A DNA stretch of 54,085 nucleotides, from assembly GCF_011045165.1 (NCBI RefSeq), contig NZ_JAAKZI010000031.1, positions 1 to 54,085 of the forward strand, written 5' to 3'. Shown one piece after another: positions 25,430 through 33,597 of the stretch (its first letter is position 1; each line of letters begins with the position of its first letter). The translations under genes were made by a program, and so were the position numbers. The DNA comes from Arthrobacter silviterrae (GTDB lineage Bacteria; Actinomycetota; Actinomycetes; Actinomycetales; Micrococcaceae). Under the pieces are notes generated by a model. The model was given only the letters and a program-made list of their open reading frames with translations, ran no database searches and was not told the origin of the DNA.

Positions 25430-26612
25430 TCAATTCAGCTGACCCTCACAGTCCCGACGAATTGCACCACCTAATGGGACTTGACCTTGAAAGTGACAGG
25501 CGGCCACTAGCCCGGATTTTTTATGGTGGTTGGGTGGCCGGCCTGGCTGGGATTTGTTTTCCGGTCGGGTCGTTTTCTTGTTTTTGGGCGTATTTGGTGG
25601 GCCTGTTGTCGCTGGGTGGGCGTCGGTTTCCACTGGTCCCTGGGGGGGTGTTCTCGTGGTTGGAGGGGCCGGGCCTGGGTTTTCAGGCTGGCGCGGGCAG
25701 GCTTTTCGGCGGTGCTTGAGCTGGGCGATGCCGGCCAGGAGCGTGGCGACCGTGGATGTTTCAGGGGACATCTCGGAGATGAGGAGCCAGGTGCGGCGGG
25801 CGCGGGTGATGAGTTTCCCGGCGGTCGCGAAGAGCCGGTAGCGCCACCGTTTCACGCCCCAACTTTGGGCGGTGTTGCCGTTGGATAGGATGGCCAGCTG
25901 CAGCCAGGAGATGAGATTCATGGCCAGGGTCGCGATGTTTGCCCAGGCCTGGTTGGCATGAAAGTCAAAGAACGGCAGCTTGCCCAGCCCGGTGTTCTTC
26001 AACGTCTTGATCCGGTTCTCGCAGCGACCCGGGCGCGGTGGCGGGCATCGAGGGTGGGTCCGTGCCAGCGCGGGGAGTTCGTCAAGAAAGCCGTCAACCG
26101 GTGCCCGTCCGCATCCAATAGGGTTGCCTGCGCGCCGGGGTGGAGGGGCTCGGCGCGCAGGTACAGGTTCGTGCCCTCGGGGCAGTCTTCCAGTCCGAGG
26201 ACGTCTGTGGCGTTGACGACCCAGGCGTCCTCGCGTTCGTTCCCGCCCTGGTTCAGGGCCGGCTGCCAGTAGTGCTTGTCATTGATCCGGGCCACCATGG
26301 GCGCCTTCATCACGGGCACCGGGTAGGAGACGCTGAACTGCACGCCCAGGGACGCCAGATGGTGCAGGAATTTGCGTGAGGCCCCGGCACTGTCAGTGCG
26401 CACCGGGATCTTCTCCCCGATCAACCTGCCGTCCTCGTCGTAGAACGCGTCGGGCAGCCAGGCGATCGCGGCGGTGAAGATCTTGATGTGGTCCTCCGCG
26501 CCTTATGCCGATATCGGCATAAGGCACTGTTGGCCCCGGCATTGCCAGGTCGCAGCAGCTTAGCCAGGACTTCACCACCGCCGTTGCGGGCACCATCCGG
26601 GCTAGGGTACAG
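25430..26612 (-). pseudogene. IS1380-family transposase, disrupted
   Basis: Three out-of-frame pieces make one IS1380 transposase. The first, about 26500-26612, reads DGARNGGGEVLAKLLRPGNAGANSA. It is cut by the 26-nt palindrome at 26500-26525. The second (to about 26015) reads EDHIKIFTAAIAWLPDAFYDEDGRLIGEKIPVRTDSAGASRK...RWHGPTLDARHRAR. A second frameshift follows, and the third resumes RCENRIKTLKNTGLGKLPFFDFHANQAWANIATLAMNLISWLQL...LLAGIAQLKHR. The N-terminal ~150 residues are missing; the 5' break lies in the 3' end of the membrane-protein gene at 26602-28293. The element is dead. Confidence 0.85.
26500..26525. repeat. Perfect 26-nt palindrome splitting the IS1380 gene (core TTATGCCGATATCGGCATAA)
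   Basis: All 26 positions are self-complementary around 26512/26513. Removing exactly 26 nt would restore the transposase frame (NSA-EDHIK), so the palindrome appears to be a clean insertion. Its core matches that at 2017-2048 except at two symmetric base pairs. Confidence 0.8.
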
Positions 26613-28293
26613 GCGTGCTGATCGCGGAACCTACAGGGAGCACGGCGGTTCGGAAGTCTTCGATCGTATAGCGCCCGCAACGCACCACACTGGTGTGCGT
26701 GGGGCCAACGGCTCGCGGAAGTCGCGGCGCCGGGTGTGTTGTGTCATGGATCACGAACGAGACGTAACGGGTGTTGAAGTCCGTGCGGTCAACGAGCCAG
26801 GGATAGGCATTAAAGTGGTCATCCACCTGGATGAGAAGGGATTGGTTGGCGAGGTAGGCCTTGGGCCCGCGTATGGTCCAATAGCGGCCCGCACCCACCC
26901 GATTTTGAGCTGAGATCCATCCGTCCACACAGCGGATGCTGCTGTCAATGTCCGCTGACTTTCTAAAGAGCGCAACCCCAAACAAGCCGCAGCACAGCAC
27001 GACTACCATTGCTAGCGACATCATCACGGCCGGCTTTCGCACCCGCCACAACCGGGGTCGCGACCTTGCTGCTGGCCATCTTGCCCGCACGAGGACGGGA
27101 ACCAAGACAAGCGTGATTGCGGGGGCATAGAACAGGGGTTGGAGATAGCGCGTCCCCACTGCCCCAAGGGCCACGGCCCCGCACATCGTTATCAACGGGC
27201 TCATCCACCCCATGGTGACCACGAGGGCGGCGGCCGAGGATTTCTGCCTGATGAAGTGCCGGGAAAGGATGACGCTTGAGATGATCAATATGAACATCAT
27301 AACGAGCGAGGCGAAGCCGGAAAGTGATGATGCACGTTCAGTCAACATGCGAACATAATAAATGGCCGTAGACAGTGCCCGTCCGGGTACGGCGTACGCT
27401 GACGCGCTCTTGGTAATAAGTCCGGCGAACGGGAGCCTCGCCACGAGCCCGGCTGCCGCCGAAGCCGCGAGGATACACGAGATACTGGCGGTCGTTCGGA
27501 ATCTCAGCAACCGCGACCACGCCAATACAAGCAATGTTGCCACCAGCGGGATGCACACCCAGCCAAGGTAAAGGGGATTCGAGGCAGTGGAAATGAAAGC
27601 AACCGCCGTGAGACCGCACGCTAAACGGATTTGGCATCCGCGGGAAAGCGCCTGGGCTGTAAGCGCTGCCGCGATCCCGATCGTCGCAATCAGTGCTATG
27701 ACCGTTGCACCGTAGTATGTGGCAGTCGACAGCAAAGACACCAGTTCAAACGTGTCCCAGCGTGGTGAATCATCCAAAAATGCAAACACCACGATTGCGG
27801 TGAACGCCAGCAACGCTCCGAACACACGCATCGGGCGTGAGACTTTCGCAACGAGGCCAGCCGTCATTCGCAGTGCAAGGTAAGCGAAGAAAAAGTCGGC
27901 CACAGCGAACGCGGTCAATGTCGCTTTGACACTCATGCCCATGAGGGCGATCAGACCGTACAACGCCATTTCAGGAAGGAACAACACCGCCGACAACGCC
28001 CAGTGCTGCACCGTTCCCGAACCCCAAATCATGGCCGGAAGGACGGTCTCCGTATCGTAATACAGCATCCAGGACCGTGAGGAGAATGCCATATGCCAGA
28101 CAGCCACTACGGCGAGCGTCAGCGCAACGAGCACAGCCACTGTTTCAACGGCCAAGGTGTTCCAAACACCCACAGCACCGCGGTGGCTCGTTACGGAAAA
28201 AAACGATGAAAGACTTCGTGTCACGCCGTCAGATCGATGTTCGTGCTTGACGCCCAACCTGAATAGTCCCATCGCCGCTAATACTAGCGCCAT
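26602..28293 (-). CDS. Polytopic membrane protein, glycosyltransferase-like topology
   Basis: A 563-residue protein with about eleven membrane helices from residue 48 onwards and a C-terminal globular part of about 120 residues (SSIRCVDGWISAQNRVGAGRYWTIRGPKAYLANQSLLIQVDDHFNAYPWLVDRTDFNTRYVSFVIHD). This layout resembles actinobacterial GT39/GT87-like or EpsG-like wall or exopolysaccharide membrane proteins, but no DxD or other catalytic motif stands out in the first extracytoplasmic loop (YYDTETVLPAMIWGSG), so the activity is a guess. The last residues (STPVP) overlap the IS1380 remnant, so the natural C-terminus may be altered. The true start may be later than ATG 28293, which has no ribosome-binding site. 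Confidence 0.65.
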   Translation of the reverse strand: MALVLAAMGLFRLGVKHEHRSDGVTRSLSSFFSVTSHRGAVGVWNTLAVETVAVLVALTLAVVAVWHMAFSSRSWMLYYDTETVLPAMIWGSGTVQHWALSAVLFLPEMALYGLIALMGMSVKATLTAFAVADFFFAYLALRMTAGLVAKVSRPMRVFGALLAFTAIVVFAFLDDSPRWDTFELVSLLSTATYYGATVIALIATIGIAAALTAQALSRGCQIRLACGLTAVAFISTASNPLYLGWVCIPLVATLLVLAWSRLLRFRTTASISCILAASAAAGLVARLPFAGLITKSASAYAVPGRALSTAIYYVRMLTERASSLSGFASLVMMFILIISSVILSRHFIRQKSSAAALVVTMGWMSPLITMCGAVALGAVGTRYLQPLFYAPAITLVLVPVLVRARWPAARSRPRLWRVRKPAVMMSLAMVVVLCCGLFGVALFRKSADIDSSIRCVDGWISAQNRVGAGRYWTIRGPKAYLANQSLLIQVDDHFNAYPWLVDRTDFNTRYVSFVIHDTTHPAPRLPRAVGPTHTSVVRCGRYTIEDFRTAVLPVGSAISTPVP

Positions 28294-28857
28294 TCACGAC
28301 AACGCCGGAACACCATCCCACAATGACCACGATGCTGATTTCCCGCGGCCAGTATTGAGCCGGGCCTGAATTCGGCCTGATTCTCTACTTCTTATTTGCG
28401 CGGCTTGGCTATTCGATTGAGTTGCCAGCCTGACTTCTCGGGCTTGACGACGCGGGGTTGGCGCGTTGCCCGCAGGTTGGCAAAAGGGGCACTTCGTGGA
28501 ATATCTCGCCATTGAATCTGGCGCAGGCATTCCTTTCTCACTCAACGGAAAAAGCCATATGGTTGGCGGGGTTCGCAGCGCTGCCCGGAGTGTGCGCCTG
28601 AACGAAAGCCGTGAGAGGCCTCTCTCTAACAGCCCCAGACAGTTTTCATCCGACACGCGCTCATGGGACAAGCCATCAAGACTTGGAAAATGGTCAGGGA
28701 AGCAGGGTGAAAGACTTGCTCGATTCTCACGGCCCTGAAATATCCGTAAGATTCCGGTAGAAGATGGGCAATTCGGCCGGAGTACGAAGGTTCGGTCTTT
28801 ACCAGGAACTACAGTTGGACTGTAGTGTCGGCACGCGGCGGGAGGAGGATGCAAATC
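28294..28857. other. 564-bp region without a convincing gene
   Basis: Frames on both strands (28294-28989 minus; 28466-28738 plus) have neither start signals nor recognisable domains. It probably contains the promoter of the HPt-like gene and degenerate sequence. Confidence 0.35.
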
Positions 28858-29226
28858 ATGCCACAACGACGCCTCCCGTTGGTGAACATTGCCCAGTTGA
28901 AATCCCTGGAGGATTCCTTGGGAGGAGAAACCTCGATGTCCAGAGCTTTTGTCAGTAACTATGTGGACATGTGGACTGGTCGATTCCAAAGATTGTCCAT
29001 GGCCATTGTGGCAGAGGACCTGGACGACGCAATAGAAGCGGCACTGAGCCTGTCCACATCAAGCCATATGGTAGGCGCAGAACAACTGGAGAAGAGCAGC
29101 GCGGAAGTGATCGCATCCCTGCGGAATGGCAGCCTGCAGCAAGCGTCACTTGCCTTGACCTCGCTGCGCCAGTGCGGCGATCTTACTGTCACCCAATTGG
29201 CGGAGGAGTATCTCAAAGGCGCATAG
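28858..29226 (+). CDS. HPt-like domain protein lacking the phospho-acceptor His
   Basis: ATG 28858 was chosen because GGAGG lies nine bases upstream. The 122-residue helical protein resembles a histidine phosphotransfer (HPt) domain: FVSNYVDMWTGRFQRLSMAIVAEDLDDAIEAALSLSTSSHMVGAEQLEKSSAEVIASLRNG matches the helix pair, but the conserved H-x-L-K-G is replaced by LSLSTSS, so it cannot carry the usual phosphoryl group. The downstream helix (LQQASLALTSLRQCGDLTVTQLAEEYLKG) completes the bundle. Such degenerate HPt domains may act as binding or dosing partners of a kinase or response regulator; no two-component gene lies next to it. Confidence 0.6.
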   Translation: MPQRRLPLVNIAQLKSLEDSLGGETSMSRAFVSNYVDMWTGRFQRLSMAIVAEDLDDAIEAALSLSTSSHMVGAEQLEKSSAEVIASLRNGSLQQASLALTSLRQCGDLTVTQLAEEYLKGA

Positions 29227-29671
29227 AACGCATCTCATTTTCCAAGCGGTCAGCCATGGGCATTGCTGGACCATTTGCGAGTAAAGCAGGTACGATCGGC
29301 CAAATGCCGACGGCGGAAGACCCATAGTAAAACGACATCAACCACTGCCGTTTAGAGACCTCCGCAGAAGCAAGGCGCTCACGGAACGCTGTCCGCATGA
29401 CAACACCCTAAGAATAATTAGTACCCCCAGCAGATACATAACTTAAGCCCTACCACTTTTTGTCAATTTTCGCAATCTGACCGACCAAATTCAAGGCAGC
29501 TTCTAGGTAGCGGGCCCGGCCTAGCTGGCCACCGTGTAAAAAAACGGGCAAACGGCAGCAACTCTGCTTCATTCACGCGTGCTGCCCCCTTGCTATAACG
29601 CTCCGCTCCGGCAGCCATGCCGGTCGTTTGGGGATTGTCCACATGAATATATTCAGCACATAACCGGCTCT
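29227..29671. other. Intergenic region with a tiny minus-strand frame and an ISL3 end
   Basis: A 61-residue minus-strand frame (29213-29398, ATG 29398) has average codon use and only a weak ribosome-binding site; it may be chance. The stretch 29400-29470 is AT-rich. Near 29665-29690 the sequence GGCTCTTCAGATTTGAGG looks like the right terminal repeat of the ISL3 element, just after the transposase stop. Confidence 0.35.
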
Positions 29672-30781
29672 TCAGATTTGAGGGTGTAGTTTCGGTCTGA
29701 ATCCGCCGGATTCGAGCAATGATCTCGCGACGTAGTTGGTGAGGTTGCGGAAACCGAGCGCTGAGCCGCGGAGGTGTTCCAGTCTCCCGTTGATTGCCTC
29801 GGTTGGGCCGTTGGAGGTGCCGGGTCTGTCGAAGTAGGCGAGCACGTCCGCCGCCCTTCTTTTGAGAGTCCGTCCCAGGGTTTTGAGTTCGGTGAGCGCG
29901 GCCGGGATGCCGGTACCGAGTGAGTCAACCACGGCCTGCATCAGCTTCCTTCCCTCGGTGCGGTCGGGTTCCCGGTAGGCGGTGATCATGCGCTGGTAGA
30001 TGCCCCACGCGGCTTCCACTTCTACATGCGTATCGGTTGCAAAGAGGTCTTCCAATCGCTTTTGTTGTTTCTCGGTGAGCAGCCCAGCTCCGGTGTGCAG
30101 GGTTCGTCTGGCTTTGTAGAGCGGATCGCCGGCCCGTCCGCGGTGCCCGCACGTTGCTTGCTGCACCCGGCGCCGGCAGACATCCAGGGCATCCCCTGCC
30201 AGGCGGATGACATGGAAGGGATCCATGACCGGGACGGCCTCTGGCAGCTCTTCGGTGGAAGCGCTTTTGAAGCCGGAGAACCCGTCCATGGCTACGACTT
30301 CTATCCCGTCCCGCCATGCTTGGGGGCGTGCCTGCAGCCAGGTGGCGAAGACCTGCTTCGAGCGGCCTTCGACCATGTCCAGGAGGCGGGACGGCCCTGT
30401 TTTGTCACGGATCGGGGTCAGGTCAATGATGACGGTGACATATTTGTCCCCATGGCGGGTGTGCCGCCAAACATGCTCGTCAACACCAATGACCTTCACC
30501 CCGTCAAAACGCCTCGGGTCATCGATGAGCACCCGCTTGCCTTCCGCCAGGACGGCATTGTTGGCGGTATTCCATGAGACGCCGAGTCCCTCGGCGACAC
30601 GGGCGACGGTGAGGTGTTGGCACACGATGCCTTCCAGCGCCCAGGCCAGTCCGCGGCGGGAGAGCTTCGCCCGCGGCTCAGCTGCTTTCGTGGTGTCTTG
30701 CCGCCACACGTGGCCGCATTCGCTGCAGCGGTAGCGGCGAAGCTTGATCAACCCCCTTCCCGCCGGCGGCCATGGTAGACA
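29672..30781 (-). pseudogene. ISL3-family transposase, N-terminally truncated
   Basis: About 365 residues of a DDE transposase of the ISL3 type: RYRCSECGHVWRQDT (zinc-finger remnant), LGVSWNTANNAVL (helix-turn-helix), VIGVDEHVWRH and VVAMDGFSGF (aspartates), then TSNGPTEAINGRLEHLRGSALGFRNLTNYVARSLLESGG (catalytic Glu and family-specific tail). The C-terminus and right end are intact. The first ~50 residues with the leading CxxC pair are missing; the frame instead continues antisense into the DUF6431 gene at 30828. The join is near 30750-30780. Confidence 0.85.
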
Positions 30782-30827
30782 AGAGTCATCGGCATGAGTG
30801 TTTGGCAGACGAGCAGGAGCAGGCACG

Positions 30828-31407
30828 ATGATGATCGTGAACAGCCCCCAGCCGGACGAGGCGGCGTTACGGGCAGGGGAAATACCCTGCCCGGGCTGTT
30901 CGGGCCGGCTGCGCCCCCCACGGGCACGCCCGCACCCGCACCGTGCGCGGCTTGGGCGACGCACGGTTGACCGTGCGGCCGCGGCGCGCCCGCTGCCCCG
31001 GTTGCGGCCGCACCCAGGTCCTGCTGCCAGCCGCGTTGTCCCTGCGCCGGGCCGACGCCCTCGAGGTCATCGGGACCGCACTGGCGGCCAAGGCCGCCGG
31101 CAGCGGGCATCGTCGGATCGCCACCCTGCTGGGCCGGCCCCTCTCGACGGTGCGCCGCTGGCTGAGACGCGTACCGAAAACCCACACCCAGTGGCTATAC
31201 GAGCAGGTCGTGCAGCACGCTTTCCGCCTCAACCCCGACATCCTGGTCCGCCCCAAACCCTGGCCGACCCTACTCGGCCATGGCTTGAATACCTTGGCCG
31301 GCGCGGCCCTGGCCTACTGCCGCCGGGTAGACCCCGAGCTGCCACCTTGGACCGTGATCGGCCACTTCACGCGAGGTAACCTCCTGAGCCTGCCGCTGCG
31401 CACCTGA
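30828..31407 (+). pseudogene. DUF6431-like zinc-ribbon/HTH protein, frameshifted
   Basis: Translation starts at ATG 30828 behind AGGAG (8-nt spacing) and reads MMIVNSPQPDEAALRAGEIP-CPGC-SGRLRP. It then shifts frame within a run of six C at 30914-30919; one C fewer would continue HGHARTRTVRGLGDARLTVRPRRARCPGCGRTQVLLPAALSLRRADALEVIG and on to a stop at 31407. The restored protein, about 192 residues, has two CPGC knuckles (a zinc ribbon) and a helix-turn-helix (GSGHRRIATLLGRPLSTVRRWLRR). Such proteins are usually seen beside IS elements. Either the gene is broken or the run contains a sequencing error. Confidence 0.75.
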
Positions 31408-31763
31408 AATAGAGACCAGACCGTGCCCTGCTATGCTCAGAAACAAACGTCACCATGACGACGACGCTCATGACCGCAGCCACATGCCCGGCACCGATGC
31501 CGACCACCACGTCACCATGACAACCAAACCCGCCAATCCCATCGTCAATACCAGTGACGCCGCCATCGTCAAATAACGCGACGGGTAACACCGCTTCGAA
31601 GGCTGGACAAGTCTGAAGAGTTTTCGCGGTGACAGCTATCCCATTCCGCTGGCAAGCGACAGTTGTGTAAGCCGCGACTATTTGCAGTCGGCGTGCCATT
31701 CGGTCTTAGTTTGCGAAGCGGCTGCCCAAGTGGGAGGAGACTTCTAGCCAATCGTCCTGCTCC
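31408..31763. other. Intergenic region after the DUF6431 gene
   Basis: The region is 356 bp, with no gene recognised. A short direct repeat (CGTCACCATGAC near 31448 and 31510) is visible, and the end lies just past the stop of the PucR-type gene. No terminator was seen. Confidence 0.35.
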
Positions 31764-33467
31764 TCAGAGTTCGACTGACGTGGGGCTCAGAAGATGAGTC
31801 CGACGCTCAGTGAGCTGTTCGGAGGTCAGTAACAATTCGCACAGTAGCCGTTCTATTGGTTCTGCCAAATTGATGCCGCTGAGTTCGGCAATTCGTTTCA
31901 GTCGGTATCTCAGCGACGTGGCATGGAGCTGCAGTTGCGCCGCGGCTGCCCGAACATCGCCAAAGTTTGCCAAGTATACGCTGAGGGTTTGGATGTAGTC
32001 GGAACCGTGTTGTGCGTCTTCAGTACGCAGAATTTCGAGACGGCAAAAACGCCGCTCCTGGAGGCTCGCCTCGTCCATGACGCGAAGCAGGGTGATGCGG
32101 GCGGCTGCTTGGTCGAAGGAGACGACGCCAGTGCCATCGCCCTGTGGCCAAAGTGCCACTGCCTCCAGGGTTTGGTCCACCTGCACCCGAAGCGTTGCGG
32201 TCTCACTCAGCGCCGTTGTTGTTTGGCTGAGGGCAAGGGTCATGGGATTGCCCAGCAATGACTTGCGCACGGCGTCGAGCATCGAGGCTGCCAACTTTGG
32301 AAGGCGAATGCTTGCGCGGTCGAAGTCATGGGCCAGAACGCAGTAGATCGTGTTACCAATGGCGCATGAGGCGGCCTTCCACCTATATGACTGGCAGTAG
32401 ATGGACACGGACTCAAGGGCGCGGGTGCGTTCGGTCGGGCCCAAGGATCCCTCGCCGGCGGCACGGAGGGCAAAGACCGTGTAGCTCTCGGCCGGCTGGA
32501 TGCCGAGTTCCTCAGCCTGGGCCCTCGCCAGCTCGCCGGATTCAAGCAAGCGCCGCAACATGCGGTGTTGGCTGGTGCGGTGAGAATAGGTGTCCTCATG
32601 GTGGCGAACTAGGTGGGGAGCTGCAATCCGCGCTGCTTGTGCCATGCGGAACTCCACATCATCGGGCAGTGGCGAGTCTCCTTCGGCAACCCACAAGACG
32701 CCAAGAAAGAAGCGTTCGGAACGGATGGCGCAAAGAAAACGCCTGGTCGCTTCGAAAGGGCCGCCGTCAACCGTCAGTACGGTGTCGGTGGTGAGCAGGG
32801 TGTCCAGCAGGCCCTTGGTTTCGAGATGTTCAAGCCACGCGTCGGGGATCTTGCGGCTAAGAATGGCCAGGTCCCGCCAGCGGTCGCTACCGCCTGTGGA
32901 AGTTGAGTACGAAAGCAGCTGGAGCTTTGCGTCTTCCATGATCACGGGTCCGCCGATCATGATCGAGAGGGCCTCGGCCAGGCTGGTCAGGTCACCGGCT
33001 GAGACTCCGGAGGACTCGATGACGTTGTCGACTTCTGCGTCTCGAAAAACGTTCCGCAGAATATCGGCAACCGCCAGCCAGGGAATTCCAGGGCGGCGCC
33101 AGACGACGGCCAGGCCGTGGGTTCGGGCAGATTGGAGCAGCTGTGTCCGGTCCTCGTCCGGAACTGGATCCGTAATGACCAGCTTGGCGCCCTGGTCGGC
33201 TGCGATTGCCAGCAATGGCAGCAAGTCGCCTAGGCTGCCGGGCACCACCAGCAGCACAACATCGTTGGAGCCGGCGCCTTCGAGCTCCAGCAGTCCTACG
33301 GACTCCACCCGTTGGGCGGTTCCGCTGGGAATCAATTCGACCGAGAAGATGTCCGGATCCAAGATATTGGGCAATTCGGAAATATGGACACCAGCGTCCA
33401 TTGGCTGCACCGTCCTTTCTGCTGTGGCACCGGCGATGGTGCGTTCGACAAACGTGCTCGTCTTCAT
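31764..33467 (-). CDS. PucR/CdaR-family transcriptional regulator
   Basis: A 567-residue regulator with an N-terminal PucR-like ligand domain (residues ~25-140: ISELPNILDPDIFSVELIPSG...VVWRRPGIPWLAVADILRNVFRD), a middle GAF-like domain (150-290: LSIMIGGPVIMEDAKLQLLSYS...FFLGVLWVAEGDSPLP) and a C-terminal HTH_30 domain (residues ~490-550: TLSVYLANFGDVRAAAAQLQLHATSLRYRLKRIAELSGINL). It is divergent from the MFS/cyclase/BKACE operon with 130 bp between the starts, the usual arrangement for a local, substrate-responsive regulator. It is therefore the probable switch of that operon; the effector may be the imported substrate or an acyl-CoA. Confidence 0.85.
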   Translation of the reverse strand: MKTSTFVERTIAGATAERTVQPMDAGVHISELPNILDPDIFSVELIPSGTAQRVESVGLLELEGAGSNDVVLLVVPGSLGDLLPLLAIAADQGAKLVITDPVPDEDRTQLLQSARTHGLAVVWRRPGIPWLAVADILRNVFRDAEVDNVIESSGVSAGDLTSLAEALSIMIGGPVIMEDAKLQLLSYSTSTGGSDRWRDLAILSRKIPDAWLEHLETKGLLDTLLTTDTVLTVDGGPFEATRRFLCAIRSERFFLGVLWVAEGDSPLPDDVEFRMAQAARIAAPHLVRHHEDTYSHRTSQHRMLRRLLESGELARAQAEELGIQPAESYTVFALRAAGEGSLGPTERTRALESVSIYCQSYRWKAASCAIGNTIYCVLAHDFDRASIRLPKLAASMLDAVRKSLLGNPMTLALSQTTTALSETATLRVQVDQTLEAVALWPQGDGTGVVSFDQAAARITLLRVMDEASLQERRFCRLEILRTEDAQHGSDYIQTLSVYLANFGDVRAAAAQLQLHATSLRYRLKRIAELSGINLAEPIERLLCELLLTSEQLTERRTHLLSPTSVEL

Positions 33468-33597
33468 TCAATTGACGAAGAGCTTCGGTTAAAATTTCTC
33501 CAATTGGAGGGCGAGATGGCGCTGCGTTCCACGATAGCTTTGCATAAGTGCCGAGGCAAGGACGCCAGAGCCATTGAAACTTGAAGGTGGTGCATCA
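33468..33597. promoter_or_regulatory. PucR-operon divergent promoter region with palindromes
   Basis: CTCCAATTGGAG at 33498-33509 is a perfect 12-nt palindrome, and TCAATTGA at 33468-33475 repeats its centre 30 bp away (three helical turns). An inverted repeat GAAG-AG-CTTC (33477-33486) lies between them. These are candidate regulator sites; no clear -35/-10 pair could be fixed. Confidence 0.4.

Noticed and set aside
28294-28989. 231-codon minus-strand frame near the HPt-like gene
   Set aside because: Runs antisense into the HPt-like gene and has no start signal or recognisable domain.
29665-31407. ISL3 transposase and DUF6431 gene considered as one composite transposon
   Set aside because: The transposase lacks its N-terminus exactly where the other gene begins on the opposite strand, and no matching terminal repeats were found around the pair.
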